This document shows, in pieces, positions 1-7,063 of a stretch of DNA of 23,334 bases (positions are counted from its first letter, which is position 1; the number at the start of each line of letters is the position of its first letter). Source of the stretch: Candidatus Rhabdochlamydia sp. (GTDB lineage Bacteria > Chlamydiota > Chlamydiia > Chlamydiales > Rhabdochlamydiaceae); NCBI GenBank assembly GCA_030043815.1, contig JASHWX010000010.1, forward strand, positions 1-23,334. Direction: 5' to 3'. The translations under genes and the position numbers were made by a program. The notes below the pieces were generated by a model. That model did not search any database. It had not been told where the DNA came from and saw nothing but the letters and a program-made list of their open reading frames with translations.

Positions 1-50
1 ACAGAAATTATCCCTAGAAATTATTTTTATTTCAATTTTAAAAAAAGGAG

Positions 51-92
51 CAGCGCTTCCTCCCAGTCCTAAAGAACTGGGTTTCCGCGCTG
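51..92. repeat. Two-tier hairpin resembling an IS200/IS605 element end
   Basis: Outer arms CAGCGC (51-56) and GCGCTG (87-92) enclose inner arms CCCAGT (62-67) and ACTGGG (76-81), with loop CCTAAAGA and pyrimidine-rich internal strands TTCCT and TTTCC. A C-rich arm, a CCTAAAG-type loop, a G-rich arm and then TTTCC is a pattern I associate with the right ends of IS200/IS605 (IS1341-type) elements downstream of tnpB. No transposase or tnpB is visible because the window starts 50 bases upstream. It could also be an ordinary leader hairpin of the following gene. Confidence 0.45.
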
Positions 93-101
93 TCATTTAG
101 G

Positions 102-1178
102 ATGAAAAAATTATCCCTTTTCGTTTTTCTCCTCTTATGCCCGCTTGTGCTCAACGCCGCGTATACTTTTAAGAATGGAAAATTGATCAAAAGCGAAGAA
201 GTGGCCACGATGTCCGTTCAGGAGCACTATAGCGCCGCGATGGACGCCTATCAAAAGCAGTATTGGGAAGAGGCGATCCGTCAAGCAATCATTGTGGTGA
301 AAAATTTTCCCGACACCCCTTTTGCACGAGAGTCCTACTATTACTTGGGGATGAGTTATTTTAATTTACATGAATACGAATACGCCAACCGCTTTCTCAC
401 TACCTATTTGAAGAAGCAGGCAACGCCTAAATTCTTTGAAGAAGTGATCCAATGCAAATTTAAAATCGCTGATGAATACCACCATGGTGCAAAAAAGCAC
501 GTATTGGGATGGGAAACTTTGCCGAAATGGGTCTCTGCGCGAGAAGAAGCGCTCGCCATTTATGAGGAAGTCATCACAGCACTTCCCCATCACGATTTAG
601 CTGCGCATGCCCTCTTTGGAAAAGCGGAGCTTCTTTTAAAAGAGGAAGACTATAAGGGAAGCATCGACACATATCAAACGCTGATCCGCCGATTCCCAAA
701 GCATCCTCTCGCTGCAGAAAGCTATATCGGCATTGAACGCGCGTATCTGATCGAATCCCAAGAAGAATACCCCGATCAAGATTACTTGGACCTCGCAGAA
801 ATTAACTTGCGCAAGTTCCGCCATGATCTGCCTGGCGAAGAGAAGATTGCTGTCGCTGAGACAATGTATTCCGAGATGAAAGAAGTGTATGCGAGCGATC
901 TCTATGACACTGGACGGTTTTACGAGCGCACAAAGAAGCCTAATGCCGCTTACATCTACTATACGCGGATTCTAGCGAAATACCCAGAGACCAAAGTAGC
1001 GGAATTAGCGACGAAGAGAATTGCCAAATTAAATGTGGCGCCTATGAGCAGCCTTCCAGCAAAACAAGAAGAGCCCCAAGTAGAAAAATCTAAGTCGCCT
1101 TCTATCTTAAATTTGCCTGTGCAGTCTGGGCAAGTTGTCGACTCGAAAGAAGAGCAAGGTCAGTTGGAAATAAAATGA
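102..1178 (+). CDS. BamD/YfiO-like TPR protein (outer-membrane protein assembly)
   Basis: A 358-residue protein with an N-terminal Sec signal peptide (K2-K3, a hydrophobic run at about 5-18, likely cleavage after LNA at 19). It carries several tetratricopeptide-like helix pairs: about 40-110 (repeats around YYYLGMSYFNLHEYEYA), about 165-215 (GKAELLLKEEDYKGSIDTY) and about 270-310 (ERTKKPNAAYIYYTRILAKY). This matches the BamD/ComL/YfiO family, which supports the BAM beta-barrel insertion machine on the periplasmic face of the outer membrane. Unlike typical BamD there is no convincing lipobox, since C13 is preceded by LLL. The protein is also longer than E. coli BamD, with a low-complexity tail after about 315. 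As I recall, chlamydiae keep such a gene (CT547) next to an LptE-like gene (CT548), as here. The stop codon TGA lies in the first bases of the palindromic element at 1176, so the original C-terminus may have been different. A more general TPR periplasmic role is possible. Confidence 0.7.
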   Translation: MKKLSLFVFLLLCPLVLNAAYTFKNGKLIKSEEVATMSVQEHYSAAMDAYQKQYWEEAIRQAIIVVKNFPDTPFARESYYYLGMSYFNLHEYEYANRFLTTYLKKQATPKFFEEVIQCKFKIADEYHHGAKKHVLGWETLPKWVSAREEALAIYEEVITALPHHDLAAHALFGKAELLLKEEDYKGSIDTYQTLIRRFPKHPLAAESYIGIERAYLIESQEEYPDQDYLDLAEINLRKFRHDLPGEEKIAVAETMYSEMKEVYASDLYDTGRFYERTKKPNAAYIYYTRILAKYPETKVAELATKRIAKLNVAPMSSLPAKQEEPQVEKSKSPSILNLPVQSGQVVDSKEEQGQLEIK

Positions 1179-1343
1179 GACCGTTGCATAAGTCAGCATG
1201 CTTGGAAAAAACAGCCCATTTTGATGAGATTTCGAATTCGAGCGAGCCCGCATATGCGGGACGCCCCATAGGGGGCGAGCGAGAATCGAAAGATCGCGAA
1301 ATGGGCGTTTTTAACAAGCATGATCACTTATGCAATGGTCTCA
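1176..1343. mobile_element. 168-bp palindromic MITE-like element
   Basis: The ends are TGAGACC (1176-1182) and GGTCTCA (1337-1343). The arms stay complementary for about 45 bases: TGAGACCGTTGCATAAGT at the left against TGAGACCATTGCATAAGT read inward from the right, followed by CATGCTTG and GCCCATTT in both. The centre carries a perfect CCCGCATATGCGGG (1247-1260). There is no room for a transposase. Ends starting GAGACC...TTGCA resemble some IS5-superfamily termini, so a non-autonomous derivative is plausible. A target duplication is not clear; at most AA flanks both ends. Confidence 0.65.
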
Positions 1344-1345
1344 AA

Positions 1346-2002
1346 GTGATCAAGTTCCTCTTGATGCTTTTGCTCTTCGGATGCGGATACCATTTCGAAG
1401 GGAGCGAGCAAAGCACCACCTCTATGACAACAATTTCTGTTCCTTACATCAAAGGGGATCGGGAAGGACAGCTCAATACGGAAATTGTGCGAGCATTGAG
1501 CGCTTCGGGACAATTTGATTGCGTTCAGTCAGGCGGGATGTGGATTTTAGAAGCGGCTATTGTCGCAGAAAGCGATGACAGAATTGGTTTTCGCTACGAT
1601 CGAGATCCTACGTCAGGGCATTTACGCGATAATATTGTCGGAACAGAAAATCGCCGCACCATCAACGTGCAAATTTCCCTGATCGATGGCTACACTTCAG
1701 AAGTGGTGTTGGGCCCTCAAATCGTCAAAGCCTTTGCCGATTATGACTATGTCGATTCCAACTCTGTTCGGGATTTGACCTTCATCGGCCCTCATGGAGC
1801 TTACGAAAAGGTGCTCGATTTTTCACTTGGCCAACTCGATTCCATAGAAGGCGCTCATGATGATTCTGCAGCGCTGATCTACCGCATCCTCGCACAAAAA
1901 ATCGTCGATGGCATCATCGCTAAATCTGCTTGCAATGACGCTGCGCTACCTGTCATCGAAGAAGAACTCGTTGAAGAACCTACCTTAGAAGATGAATCTT
2001 AA
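1346..2002 (+). CDS. lptE: LptE-like LPS-assembly lipoprotein
   Basis: Read from GTG 1346 the product is 218 residues. It starts with a lysine and a hydrophobic stretch and reaches a lipobox-like LLFGC with acceptor Cys13, followed by GYHF. The combination CGYHF right after the lipid-bearing cysteine is characteristic of LptE/RlpB, the outer-membrane lipoprotein that plugs LptD during LPS export. The rest is mixed alpha/beta, including a stretch beginning VPYIKGDREG and segments typical of the family's two-layer fold, with an acidic C-terminal tail. The frame is open back to 1175, but that extension reads through the palindromic element and would bury the signal peptide. ATG 1301, inside the element, is an alternative start that adds 15 residues. 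No good Shine-Dalgarno precedes GTG 1346, so the start is uncertain. Pairing with a BamD-like gene suggests an envelope-assembly operon. Confidence 0.72.
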   Translation: MIKFLLMLLLFGCGYHFEGSEQSTTSMTTISVPYIKGDREGQLNTEIVRALSASGQFDCVQSGGMWILEAAIVAESDDRIGFRYDRDPTSGHLRDNIVGTENRRTINVQISLIDGYTSEVVLGPQIVKAFADYDYVDSNSVRDLTFIGPHGAYEKVLDFSLGQLDSIEGAHDDSAALIYRILAQKIVDGIIAKSACNDAALPVIEEELVEEPTLEDES

Positions 2003-2009
2003 GAGAAGT

Positions 2010-2078
2010 AAACGCAAAGACGCTAAGACGCTAAGGGAGGGTTTTTTTTTCTCTTGGCGACTTGGCGTCTTTGCGTTA
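2010..2078. terminator. Bidirectional hairpin between convergent genes
   Basis: AAACGCAAAGACGCTAAG (2010-2027, followed by a second ACGCTAAG) is inverted as CTTGGCG...GGCGTCTTTGCGTTA (2053-2078). The loop contains a nine-T run. It lies between the stop of the LptE-like gene and the stop of the minus-strand gene at 2086, where a shared terminator would be expected. The AACGCAAAGACGC motif also resembles a short dispersed repeat seen in many unrelated bacterial genomes. Confidence 0.6.
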
Positions 2079-2085
2079 AATTTTA

Positions 2086-2520
2086 TTAAGGTTTCTTGCC
2101 AATAGAAGAAATCACTGCTTCCGTGTCTTGGACTTCAGTGATAAAATGCTGTAAAATTTTCAGAATATATTTTGGAGTGTTATATACCCCATTTGTCAGA
2201 TAGACAATTTCGAGATGCGGCTTATTGTTCTGCAGAAGCGCGATCAATGTCATTGTCGATGGGTTGTCCTCGACAAGCTGCGGGACGATCCAGATCGCAA
2301 ATTGTTCATTGAATAGGGTGACTTTATCGGGTGTCTCAATGATGTGGAAGTAGTGGTTAAGGTGGGCGTCGCTGACAGAATGCTCCAGCTCAGCATTGTT
2401 CAGCAGCCCCAGATCGTTCAATAGCTTTAGGTCGACGTGAATGATCCCATCCGGGACCCATTTTGACAGATCTTTAGAATATTCCTGAAAGGCCTCTTCC
2501 AAAATATTCGGATTGATCAT
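2086..2520 (-). CDS. Conserved-looking hypothetical protein, 144 aa
   Basis: The protein is soluble-looking, with no signal peptide or membrane segment, and is rich in Leu, Asn and acidic residues. The N-terminal half (MINPNILEEAFQEY...) looks helical. The C-terminal half alternates strands and helices (IWIVPQLVEDN, LEIVYLTNGVY, YILKILQHFITEV). I do not recognise a family. Size, an acidic character and mixed folding would be compatible with a chaperone-like or regulatory protein, but nothing in the sequence proves it. By position, just upstream of dacF and divergent from it, it could correspond to one of the small genes between CT548 and CT551 of C. trachomatis (such as CT550). That comparison is from memory of gene order only. 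A plausible ribosome site (GGGGTAG) lies about 4 bases before the ATG. A good promoter with an operator-like palindrome lies upstream. Confidence 0.6.
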   Translation of the reverse strand: MINPNILEEAFQEYSKDLSKWVPDGIIHVDLKLLNDLGLLNNAELEHSVSDAHLNHYFHIIETPDKVTLFNEQFAIWIVPQLVEDNPSTMTLIALLQNNKPHLEIVYLTNGVYNTPKYILKILQHFITEVQDTEAVISSIGKKP

Positions 2521-2547
2521 CGGTCTACCCCATTGCCTCTATTTGTT

Positions 2548-2593
2548 CCCCCGCTCAATTCTTAGTTTAGCTGGCGAGCGGGGGGTCTGTCAA
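2548..2593 (-). promoter_or_regulatory. Sigma70-like promoter with palindrome around the -10
   Basis: On the minus strand a perfect -35 TTGACA (2588-2593) is followed after 18 bases by TAAACT (2564-2569). An inverted repeat has arms GAGCGGGGG (2576-2584) and CCCCCGCTC (2548-2556). It places one arm in the promoter spacer and the other near the expected transcription start, bracketing the -10. That is a natural operator position. The transcript would run into the gene starting at 2520. Confidence 0.5.
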
Positions 2594-2752
2594 GATGTTA
2601 ACTCAAAATTTTATTATTACTTAACTTCGGTACTTTTTTTAAAGGTGGTATTAAATATTTTTTGAAAAATGTCTCTTGAGTTTAGATGCCTTTTTTGGGA
2701 TCCTTGGAGTAGAACCTATTGATCTTCACATCCTTAACTCCTTAATCTTAAG

Positions 2753-4036
2753 ATGTTATTAAAATATTTTTTACTTTTTGCAGTCCTTTGTTCCTTCTCT
2801 TCCATTAAAGTCGACGTTTCTGCCCAATCGGCCATTCTGATGAACGCAGAGACAGGGGCGGTCCTATTTGAGAAAAATGCGCATACCCCGATGTATCCGG
2901 CCAGCACGACGAAGGTGTTTACGGCGGTCTATGCTTTGCAAAAGAAAGGGCATGCCTTAGATGAGATGGTGACGGCTTCCCATGACGCCGTTGTATGTGT
3001 ACATCCTCACATCCGACGGGCCAGCCACCCGGCCTATCGATTGGAATTTGGGGGGACGCACATGGGGATCAAGGTCGGGGAGGTCCTTCCTTTTAGGACT
3101 CTCATCTATGGACTGATGCTTAATTCAGGCAACGATGCCGCCAATGTGATTGCGGAGCATGTCTCGGGAGACATTCCGACTTTTATTTCGGAGCTCAATC
3201 AATTTATTAAAGAAAAAGGGTGCGCCAAGACGACATTGTTCACGCCTCATGGCCTTCCTCATGAAGAGCATAAGTCGACCGCTTACGACCTTGCGATATT
3301 GGCCAAAGAAGCGCTCGGAATCCCCTTTTTAAGAGAAGTGATGAGAACAAATGAGTGTGTCCGGCCAGAGACAAACAAGCAGCCTCAATCGGTTCTGCGT
3401 CAACACAATGCATTGGTAAAGCCGGGGAAGTTTTATTATCCGAAGGCGGTCGGGCTAAAAACGGGATATACGATCGGAGCGGGATATACGCTTGTCGCTG
3501 CAGCGGAAGATCAGGAGCGCAAACTCATTGCCGTTGTGTTGGGCTGTGAGAAAATAGAAGACCGCTACCGCGATGCCATCGCTCTTTTTGAAGCGGGATT
3601 TCATGAGAAAAAGGCATCCCGCACTTTGTTTTCCAAAGGGTTTGATGTTTTCGCAAAGGCCGTCGAAGGGGGAAAAGCTCCTTTACAGGCTTATTTGCCG
3701 CAAGACCTTGTCCTCGAATATTTTCCGTCCGAAGAACCCGCCTTTAAAACAGCTATCTTATGGCAAACTGGCCCGTTGCCCATTGCAGCAGATCAAAAAG
3801 TGGGCGAAATGCAGGTTTTGTCGTTAAGTGGAAAAGTGCTTAAGGCAGCGCCTCTTTATGCATCAAAAACGGTGGAGAGTACTTGGCAGCATGAAGCGCA
3901 GCTTGCCTGGAAAAAAGTGAAGAAAGGACTATGGGGCTATACTGCCGCCGTGATGACAGTCATTGGAGTCTTAATTCTCAGCTTTTCATTTTACTTTGCA
4001 AGACATCGTAAAAGGAGAGGAAGTCATCCAAAGTGA
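2753..4036 (+). CDS. dacF: D-alanyl-D-alanine carboxypeptidase (PBP5/DacF type)
   Basis: A 427-residue penicillin-binding protein with all three catalytic motifs: S51-T-T-K54 (SxxK nucleophile), S125-G-N127 and K236-T-G238. It has an N-terminal signal peptide (hydrophobic run at about 5-17). A beta-rich C-terminal domain spans about 280-370. A membrane segment at about 395-415 is followed by the basic anchor RHRKRR. This is the class C low-molecular-weight layout, here with a true transmembrane anchor rather than an amphipathic helix. The enzyme removes the terminal D-Ala from peptidoglycan stem peptides in the periplasm. Chlamydiae keep such enzymes despite having little peptidoglycan. A Cys-rich insertion (VVCVHPHIRRASHPAYRLEFG, about 80-100) between motifs one and two is noticeable. 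The start ATG 2753 fits the signal peptide but has no strong Shine-Dalgarno. The last 59 bases overlap rsmA tail to tail. Confidence 0.93.
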   Translation: MLLKYFLLFAVLCSFSSIKVDVSAQSAILMNAETGAVLFEKNAHTPMYPASTTKVFTAVYALQKKGHALDEMVTASHDAVVCVHPHIRRASHPAYRLEFGGTHMGIKVGEVLPFRTLIYGLMLNSGNDAANVIAEHVSGDIPTFISELNQFIKEKGCAKTTLFTPHGLPHEEHKSTAYDLAILAKEALGIPFLREVMRTNECVRPETNKQPQSVLRQHNALVKPGKFYYPKAVGLKTGYTIGAGYTLVAAAEDQERKLIAVVLGCEKIEDRYRDAIALFEAGFHEKKASRTLFSKGFDVFAKAVEGGKAPLQAYLPQDLVLEYFPSEEPAFKTAILWQTGPLPIAADQKVGEMQVLSLSGKVLKAAPLYASKTVESTWQHEAQLAWKKVKKGLWGYTAAVMTVIGVLILSFSFYFARHRKRRGSHPK

Positions 4037-4811
4037 GCTCTTCAGGGCGGCTTCTTAGAGAATGGCCGATTTTCTCAAGGGCTTCTTCAATAGTTAAAGG
4101 ACTGTACATTTCTTTGAGCGAGGCGCGGAGCATTTTACGCCGATGTCCAAATGCTGTGCGCGTGAGTTGAAAGAAGGGGCCGGGGTTTTTAAGCAGTGGG
4201 GAATGGAGTTTGCAATGGACCACTGTAGAATCCACTTTTGGCCGCGGGTAAAAGCAATTGCGGCTGACGGGAAAATGGTCTTTCACAGCGCTGTAAAATT
4301 GCACAAACAAGGTCAAGTGGCTATATGCGGGGGTTCTGGTTTTTGCCATCATCCGCTCGGCGAATTCTTTTTGAACCATGACGGTTGTTGACTCGATCTG
4401 GGGATATAAAGGTAAGAGCAAGGTAAGGATCGGGGTTGTGATATGATAAGGAAGATTGGCAATCACCTTGCACCTTTTATCTTTCAGATAATCGTGAAGG
4501 GGGAATGCCAGAAAATCTTGGACGATGATGCGGAGGCGGTCGTCGACTTGGAGCCGCTCAAGTGCGCGGCCGAAGATAGGATCCATTTCCACGGCTGTGA
4601 CCCTAGCCCCCTTTTCAAGCAAGGCTTGTGTCAGGGCGCCGGGCCCCGGACCGATTTCCAGCACCTCGTCTTGAGGGGCGACATGTGCCGTCGCGAGGAT
4701 CTTCTGAATGATGTTCCCATCGATGAGGAAATGTTGTGAAAGGCCCTTTTTTGCACCGACTCCGCATTCCTCCAAGAATGCCTTCAAGTCCGATGGTTTG
4801 AACATTTTCAT
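3978..4811 (-). CDS. rsmA: 16S rRNA dimethyladenosine transferase RsmA/KsgA
   Basis: A 277-residue protein with the Rossmann-type SAM site LEIGPGPGALT (51-61), the acidic VEMD (74-77) and the catalytic IANLPY (117-122). The leading KKGLSQHFLID (21-31) is the family hallmark. The enzyme dimethylates the two adjacent adenosines in the 3' terminal helix of 16S rRNA late in small-subunit assembly. The C-terminal domain (about 190-270) has the family's RPKVDS and RRKMLRASL segments. The length is normal. The first codon overlaps the stop of the upstream SurA-like gene (ATGA), which points to translational coupling; ATG two codons later is an alternative start. The 3' end overlaps the dacF coding end by 59 bases on the opposite strand. 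The surA-rsmA pairing echoes the neighbourhood of these genes in E. coli. Confidence 0.95.
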   Translation of the reverse strand: MKMFKPSDLKAFLEECGVGAKKGLSQHFLIDGNIIQKILATAHVAPQDEVLEIGPGPGALTQALLEKGARVTAVEMDPIFGRALERLQVDDRLRIIVQDFLAFPLHDYLKDKRCKVIANLPYHITTPILTLLLPLYPQIESTTVMVQKEFAERMMAKTRTPAYSHLTLFVQFYSAVKDHFPVSRNCFYPRPKVDSTVVHCKLHSPLLKNPGPFFQLTRTAFGHRRKMLRASLKEMYSPLTIEEALEKIGHSLRSRPEELTLDDFLSFYDVLQSKMKS

Positions 4812-5833
4812 TTCAAAGCAAAGGGCTGAAAATTATCAGGGAGAGTTTCCGTCATGTGCTTTTCGTCGTAGCCGAACCGCTCTCTGAGTTTAGTGATGTA
4901 GAGTTGGTTTTCTTTGCCTGCTGCTTGTTGCAGAAGGTGCTCTTTGATGTCATCGGCGATCTTTTCAAAAATAGGGAGTTCGCGCTTGGAGTGTTTTTTT
5001 AAGTAAAAAATCCGGTAAACGACGGAATTATCTGCGCGGCTGACTTGGGCGATCGGCTCGCTGAAAGTGTTGTCGGAAAGTGTCATCAGGATTTCTTTGT
5101 GTGACGCGGACACGGATTTTTCATCGGCTTTTAACTCGGAGGAAAGGGTGACGGTGACATTTTCATCCTTGAGCTCTTCCGAAACCTTTGCGAGTTCAAG
5201 GTTTGTATTTAAAAGATCAAAGGCGCGCCTTGCAAGCATCTCGCTTGCCTCCTTCTGAGATGACCGAATGCTTAAGACTTGATATTCCCATTCCTCCATG
5301 GCAGGATTCTTTTCACAATAGGCTTTATATGCTTCTTTGACATCTTGGGAATTGACCTTGGTCAGCGCTTTAGAATTGACGCGGAACCACATCATCTTAC
5401 TGACGAGGATGTCATCATGAATAGCTTGTCTTGCCTCATCGTAAGTAAAGCCCATGTTATCGAGCGTTGGCATGATGTTGGGGCCAAAGCGGTTCAAGAT
5501 CTCTTCTCGAACTTCTGCATCGCTGACTTTGACTTCCAATTTTGCTGCATCAGCGATCATCAATTCTTGATCGATGATTTGGGTTAAAAATTCGCGCCAT
5601 TGGGAGGAGAAAAATTGATAGCGGGCGACATTGTTATTGCTAAGATGAGAATAATGCTTTTGCAAGAAGAGCTCCATTCTCTTCATCACATCGATCACAG
5701 AGACCGTTTTGCCATTGACCTTGGCCAAAATGCGATTGTAGACGATGAGGTTTTCAGATGCGTTTGGCATTTCATCTTCCGCAAATGCGGGCAAAGAGGC
5801 GAGAAGGCAAAAAAATAGGGTGAAGATCTTCAT
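4808..5833 (-). CDS. SurA-like periplasmic chaperone
   Basis: A 341-residue secreted protein with signal peptide MKIFTLFFCLLASLPAFA, likely cut at residue 18. A SurA N-terminal-type domain follows: VNGKTVSVIDV (about 39-49), then helices containing QIIDQELMIADAAKLEVKVSDAEVREEI (about 87-115). The C-terminal part, about 180-300, aligns with the position of a parvulin/PpiC domain but lacks an obvious complete catalytic motif, so it may be a chaperone rather than an active prolyl isomerase. The role inferred from the family is escorting unfolded outer-membrane proteins to BAM, which matches the BamD-like gene nearby. A strong Shine-Dalgarno (AAAGGAAA on the minus strand, just upstream of the ATG) supports the start. 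It lies 23 bases after rsmB and overlaps rsmA, so the three form an operon. C. trachomatis has, as I recall, an uncharacterised gene next to ksgA (CT355) that could be its counterpart. Confidence 0.72.
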   Translation of the reverse strand: MKIFTLFFCLLASLPAFAEDEMPNASENLIVYNRILAKVNGKTVSVIDVMKRMELFLQKHYSHLSNNNVARYQFFSSQWREFLTQIIDQELMIADAAKLEVKVSDAEVREEILNRFGPNIMPTLDNMGFTYDEARQAIHDDILVSKMMWFRVNSKALTKVNSQDVKEAYKAYCEKNPAMEEWEYQVLSIRSSQKEASEMLARRAFDLLNTNLELAKVSEELKDENVTVTLSSELKADEKSVSASHKEILMTLSDNTFSEPIAQVSRADNSVVYRIFYLKKHSKRELPIFEKIADDIKEHLLQQAAGKENQLYITKLRERFGYDEKHMTETLPDNFQPFALK

Positions 5834-5856
5834 GATGATTTCCTTTGCTTCTTAAG

Positions 5857-6993
5857 TTAATCCTTCTTTTTTTTTAAAACAATGCCGAAGAAGCCGTCCA
5901 TTCCGCCGCGCGAAGGGAAAGAAGAGAACGGCTCTCCGACTTTCTCCAAGGGGAAATGGGAAAGGAAATAATTCATTTGCGACTCATTTTCATGGGGAAG
6001 AACGCTGCACGTCGCGAAAACGATGTGCCCTCCGGGTTTAACATAAGCGAGCGCCTCCGCAAAAATTGCGCGCTGTTCTTTCACAAGGCGCTCTAGTGTG
6101 GAAAGGTCGAACTTCCATTTCATGTCCGGGTTGCGCCGGAGTGTGCCCGTGCCTGTGCAAGGGGCATCGACGAGCACCCAATCGATCTTTTCTTTGAGTT
6201 GCGTGCGATGAGGGGAAGTATGGGGGAGAATCTGCGCATTCTGGATGCCTGCTCGCTTCAGTCTTTTTTTTGCCTCCGCCAGGGTGTGCGCTCGGATATC
6301 GTGCAAGAAAATCTGTCCCCGCCCTTTCATTTTTGGAGCGATTGCGAGAGATTTTCCTCCTGAACCGGCGCAATAGTCGAGCAATTGCTCGCCCGGCTTG
6401 ATCGCGACCAAGTCAGCAATCAACTGACTGGCTTCGTCTTGAACTTCAAAAAGCCCGGCCTTGAATTCCTCCATGCCGAAAAAATTGATTTTTTCTTGAA
6501 ATTGAATGCCTGCCTGAGAATGGAGGCAAGGGGAAAATTGAAAGCTGTCTTTCCACTTGTCCATGAGCTCGCTGCGCGAGATTTTTAGAAGGTTGACGCG
6601 GATCGTTGTGGGGGCCGGCTCATTGCACAGAAGGCAAAACTCAAGGGCTTTGTCTTCGCTTAAAGAATCCGAGAGCAATTGGTAAAAGGCTTTGGGAAAA
6701 CTTGCACGGATATGAGCGGGGATCGAGGCGTCCTGAATGGCTTGAGTCAGAGGAAATTGCCGATACTGCGCATACCGTTTTTCCCATGAATGGGGCTTTT
6801 CGGAAAAATAATCAAGCATACTCCGCCATCGGATCATGCTGTAGATCGCCTCGCAAATTTCTTTACGGTCCTTTGAGCCGACAGAGGGATGAGCGCGAAA
6901 ATAATTGCGCAGATAAGCATCTAGAGGAAGAGTTTGTTCCTCGAATGTTTTAAGGATTTGAAGTAAGTGATGTTCTCGAAATGGTTTTCGCAT
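5857..6993 (-). CDS. rsmB: RsmB/Sun-family rRNA cytosine-C5 methyltransferase
   Basis: From ATG 6993 the product is 378 residues. An N-terminal NusB-like helical domain (about 1-130) carries RKEICEAIYSMIRW. It is followed by the catalytic domain with FEVQDEASQL (182-191), the SAM loop LDYCAGSGGKS (205-215), the motif IV DAPCTGTGTLRRNPD (276-290, catalytic C279) and the motif VI ATCS (327-330, C329). The two cysteines are the pair used by m5C RNA methyltransferases. 16S rRNA is the likely target by family. The frame is open upstream to ATG 7029, adding 12 residues (MNFNEIHIILLR), but homologous proteins normally start near MRKPFREHHLL, so I chose 6993. An AT-rich ATATTATATTAT stretch just upstream could hold the -10, shared back to back with the doxX promoter region. 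Confidence 0.88.
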   Translation of the reverse strand: MRKPFREHHLLQILKTFEEQTLPLDAYLRNYFRAHPSVGSKDRKEICEAIYSMIRWRSMLDYFSEKPHSWEKRYAQYRQFPLTQAIQDASIPAHIRASFPKAFYQLLSDSLSEDKALEFCLLCNEPAPTTIRVNLLKISRSELMDKWKDSFQFSPCLHSQAGIQFQEKINFFGMEEFKAGLFEVQDEASQLIADLVAIKPGEQLLDYCAGSGGKSLAIAPKMKGRGQIFLHDIRAHTLAEAKKRLKRAGIQNAQILPHTSPHRTQLKEKIDWVLVDAPCTGTGTLRRNPDMKWKFDLSTLERLVKEQRAIFAEALAYVKPGGHIVFATCSVLPHENESQMNYFLSHFPLEKVGEPFSSFPSRGGMDGFFGIVLKKKKD

Positions 6994-7063
6994 GCGCAAT
7001 AATATAATATGGATTTCATTAAAATTCATCTATTTTGTATATTGAGCTTTAAAAGGTGCTCAA

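Noticed and set aside
1175..1345. LptE-like gene starting at ATG 1175
   Set aside because: The first 57 codons read through the palindromic element and would place 57 extra residues in front of the lipoprotein signal; GTG 1346 gives a normal signal peptide.
2700..2752. TTGATC-18-TAATCT as a dacF promoter
   Set aside because: The predicted transcription start would fall at or after the dacF ATG, leaving no leader; it is likely a chance match.
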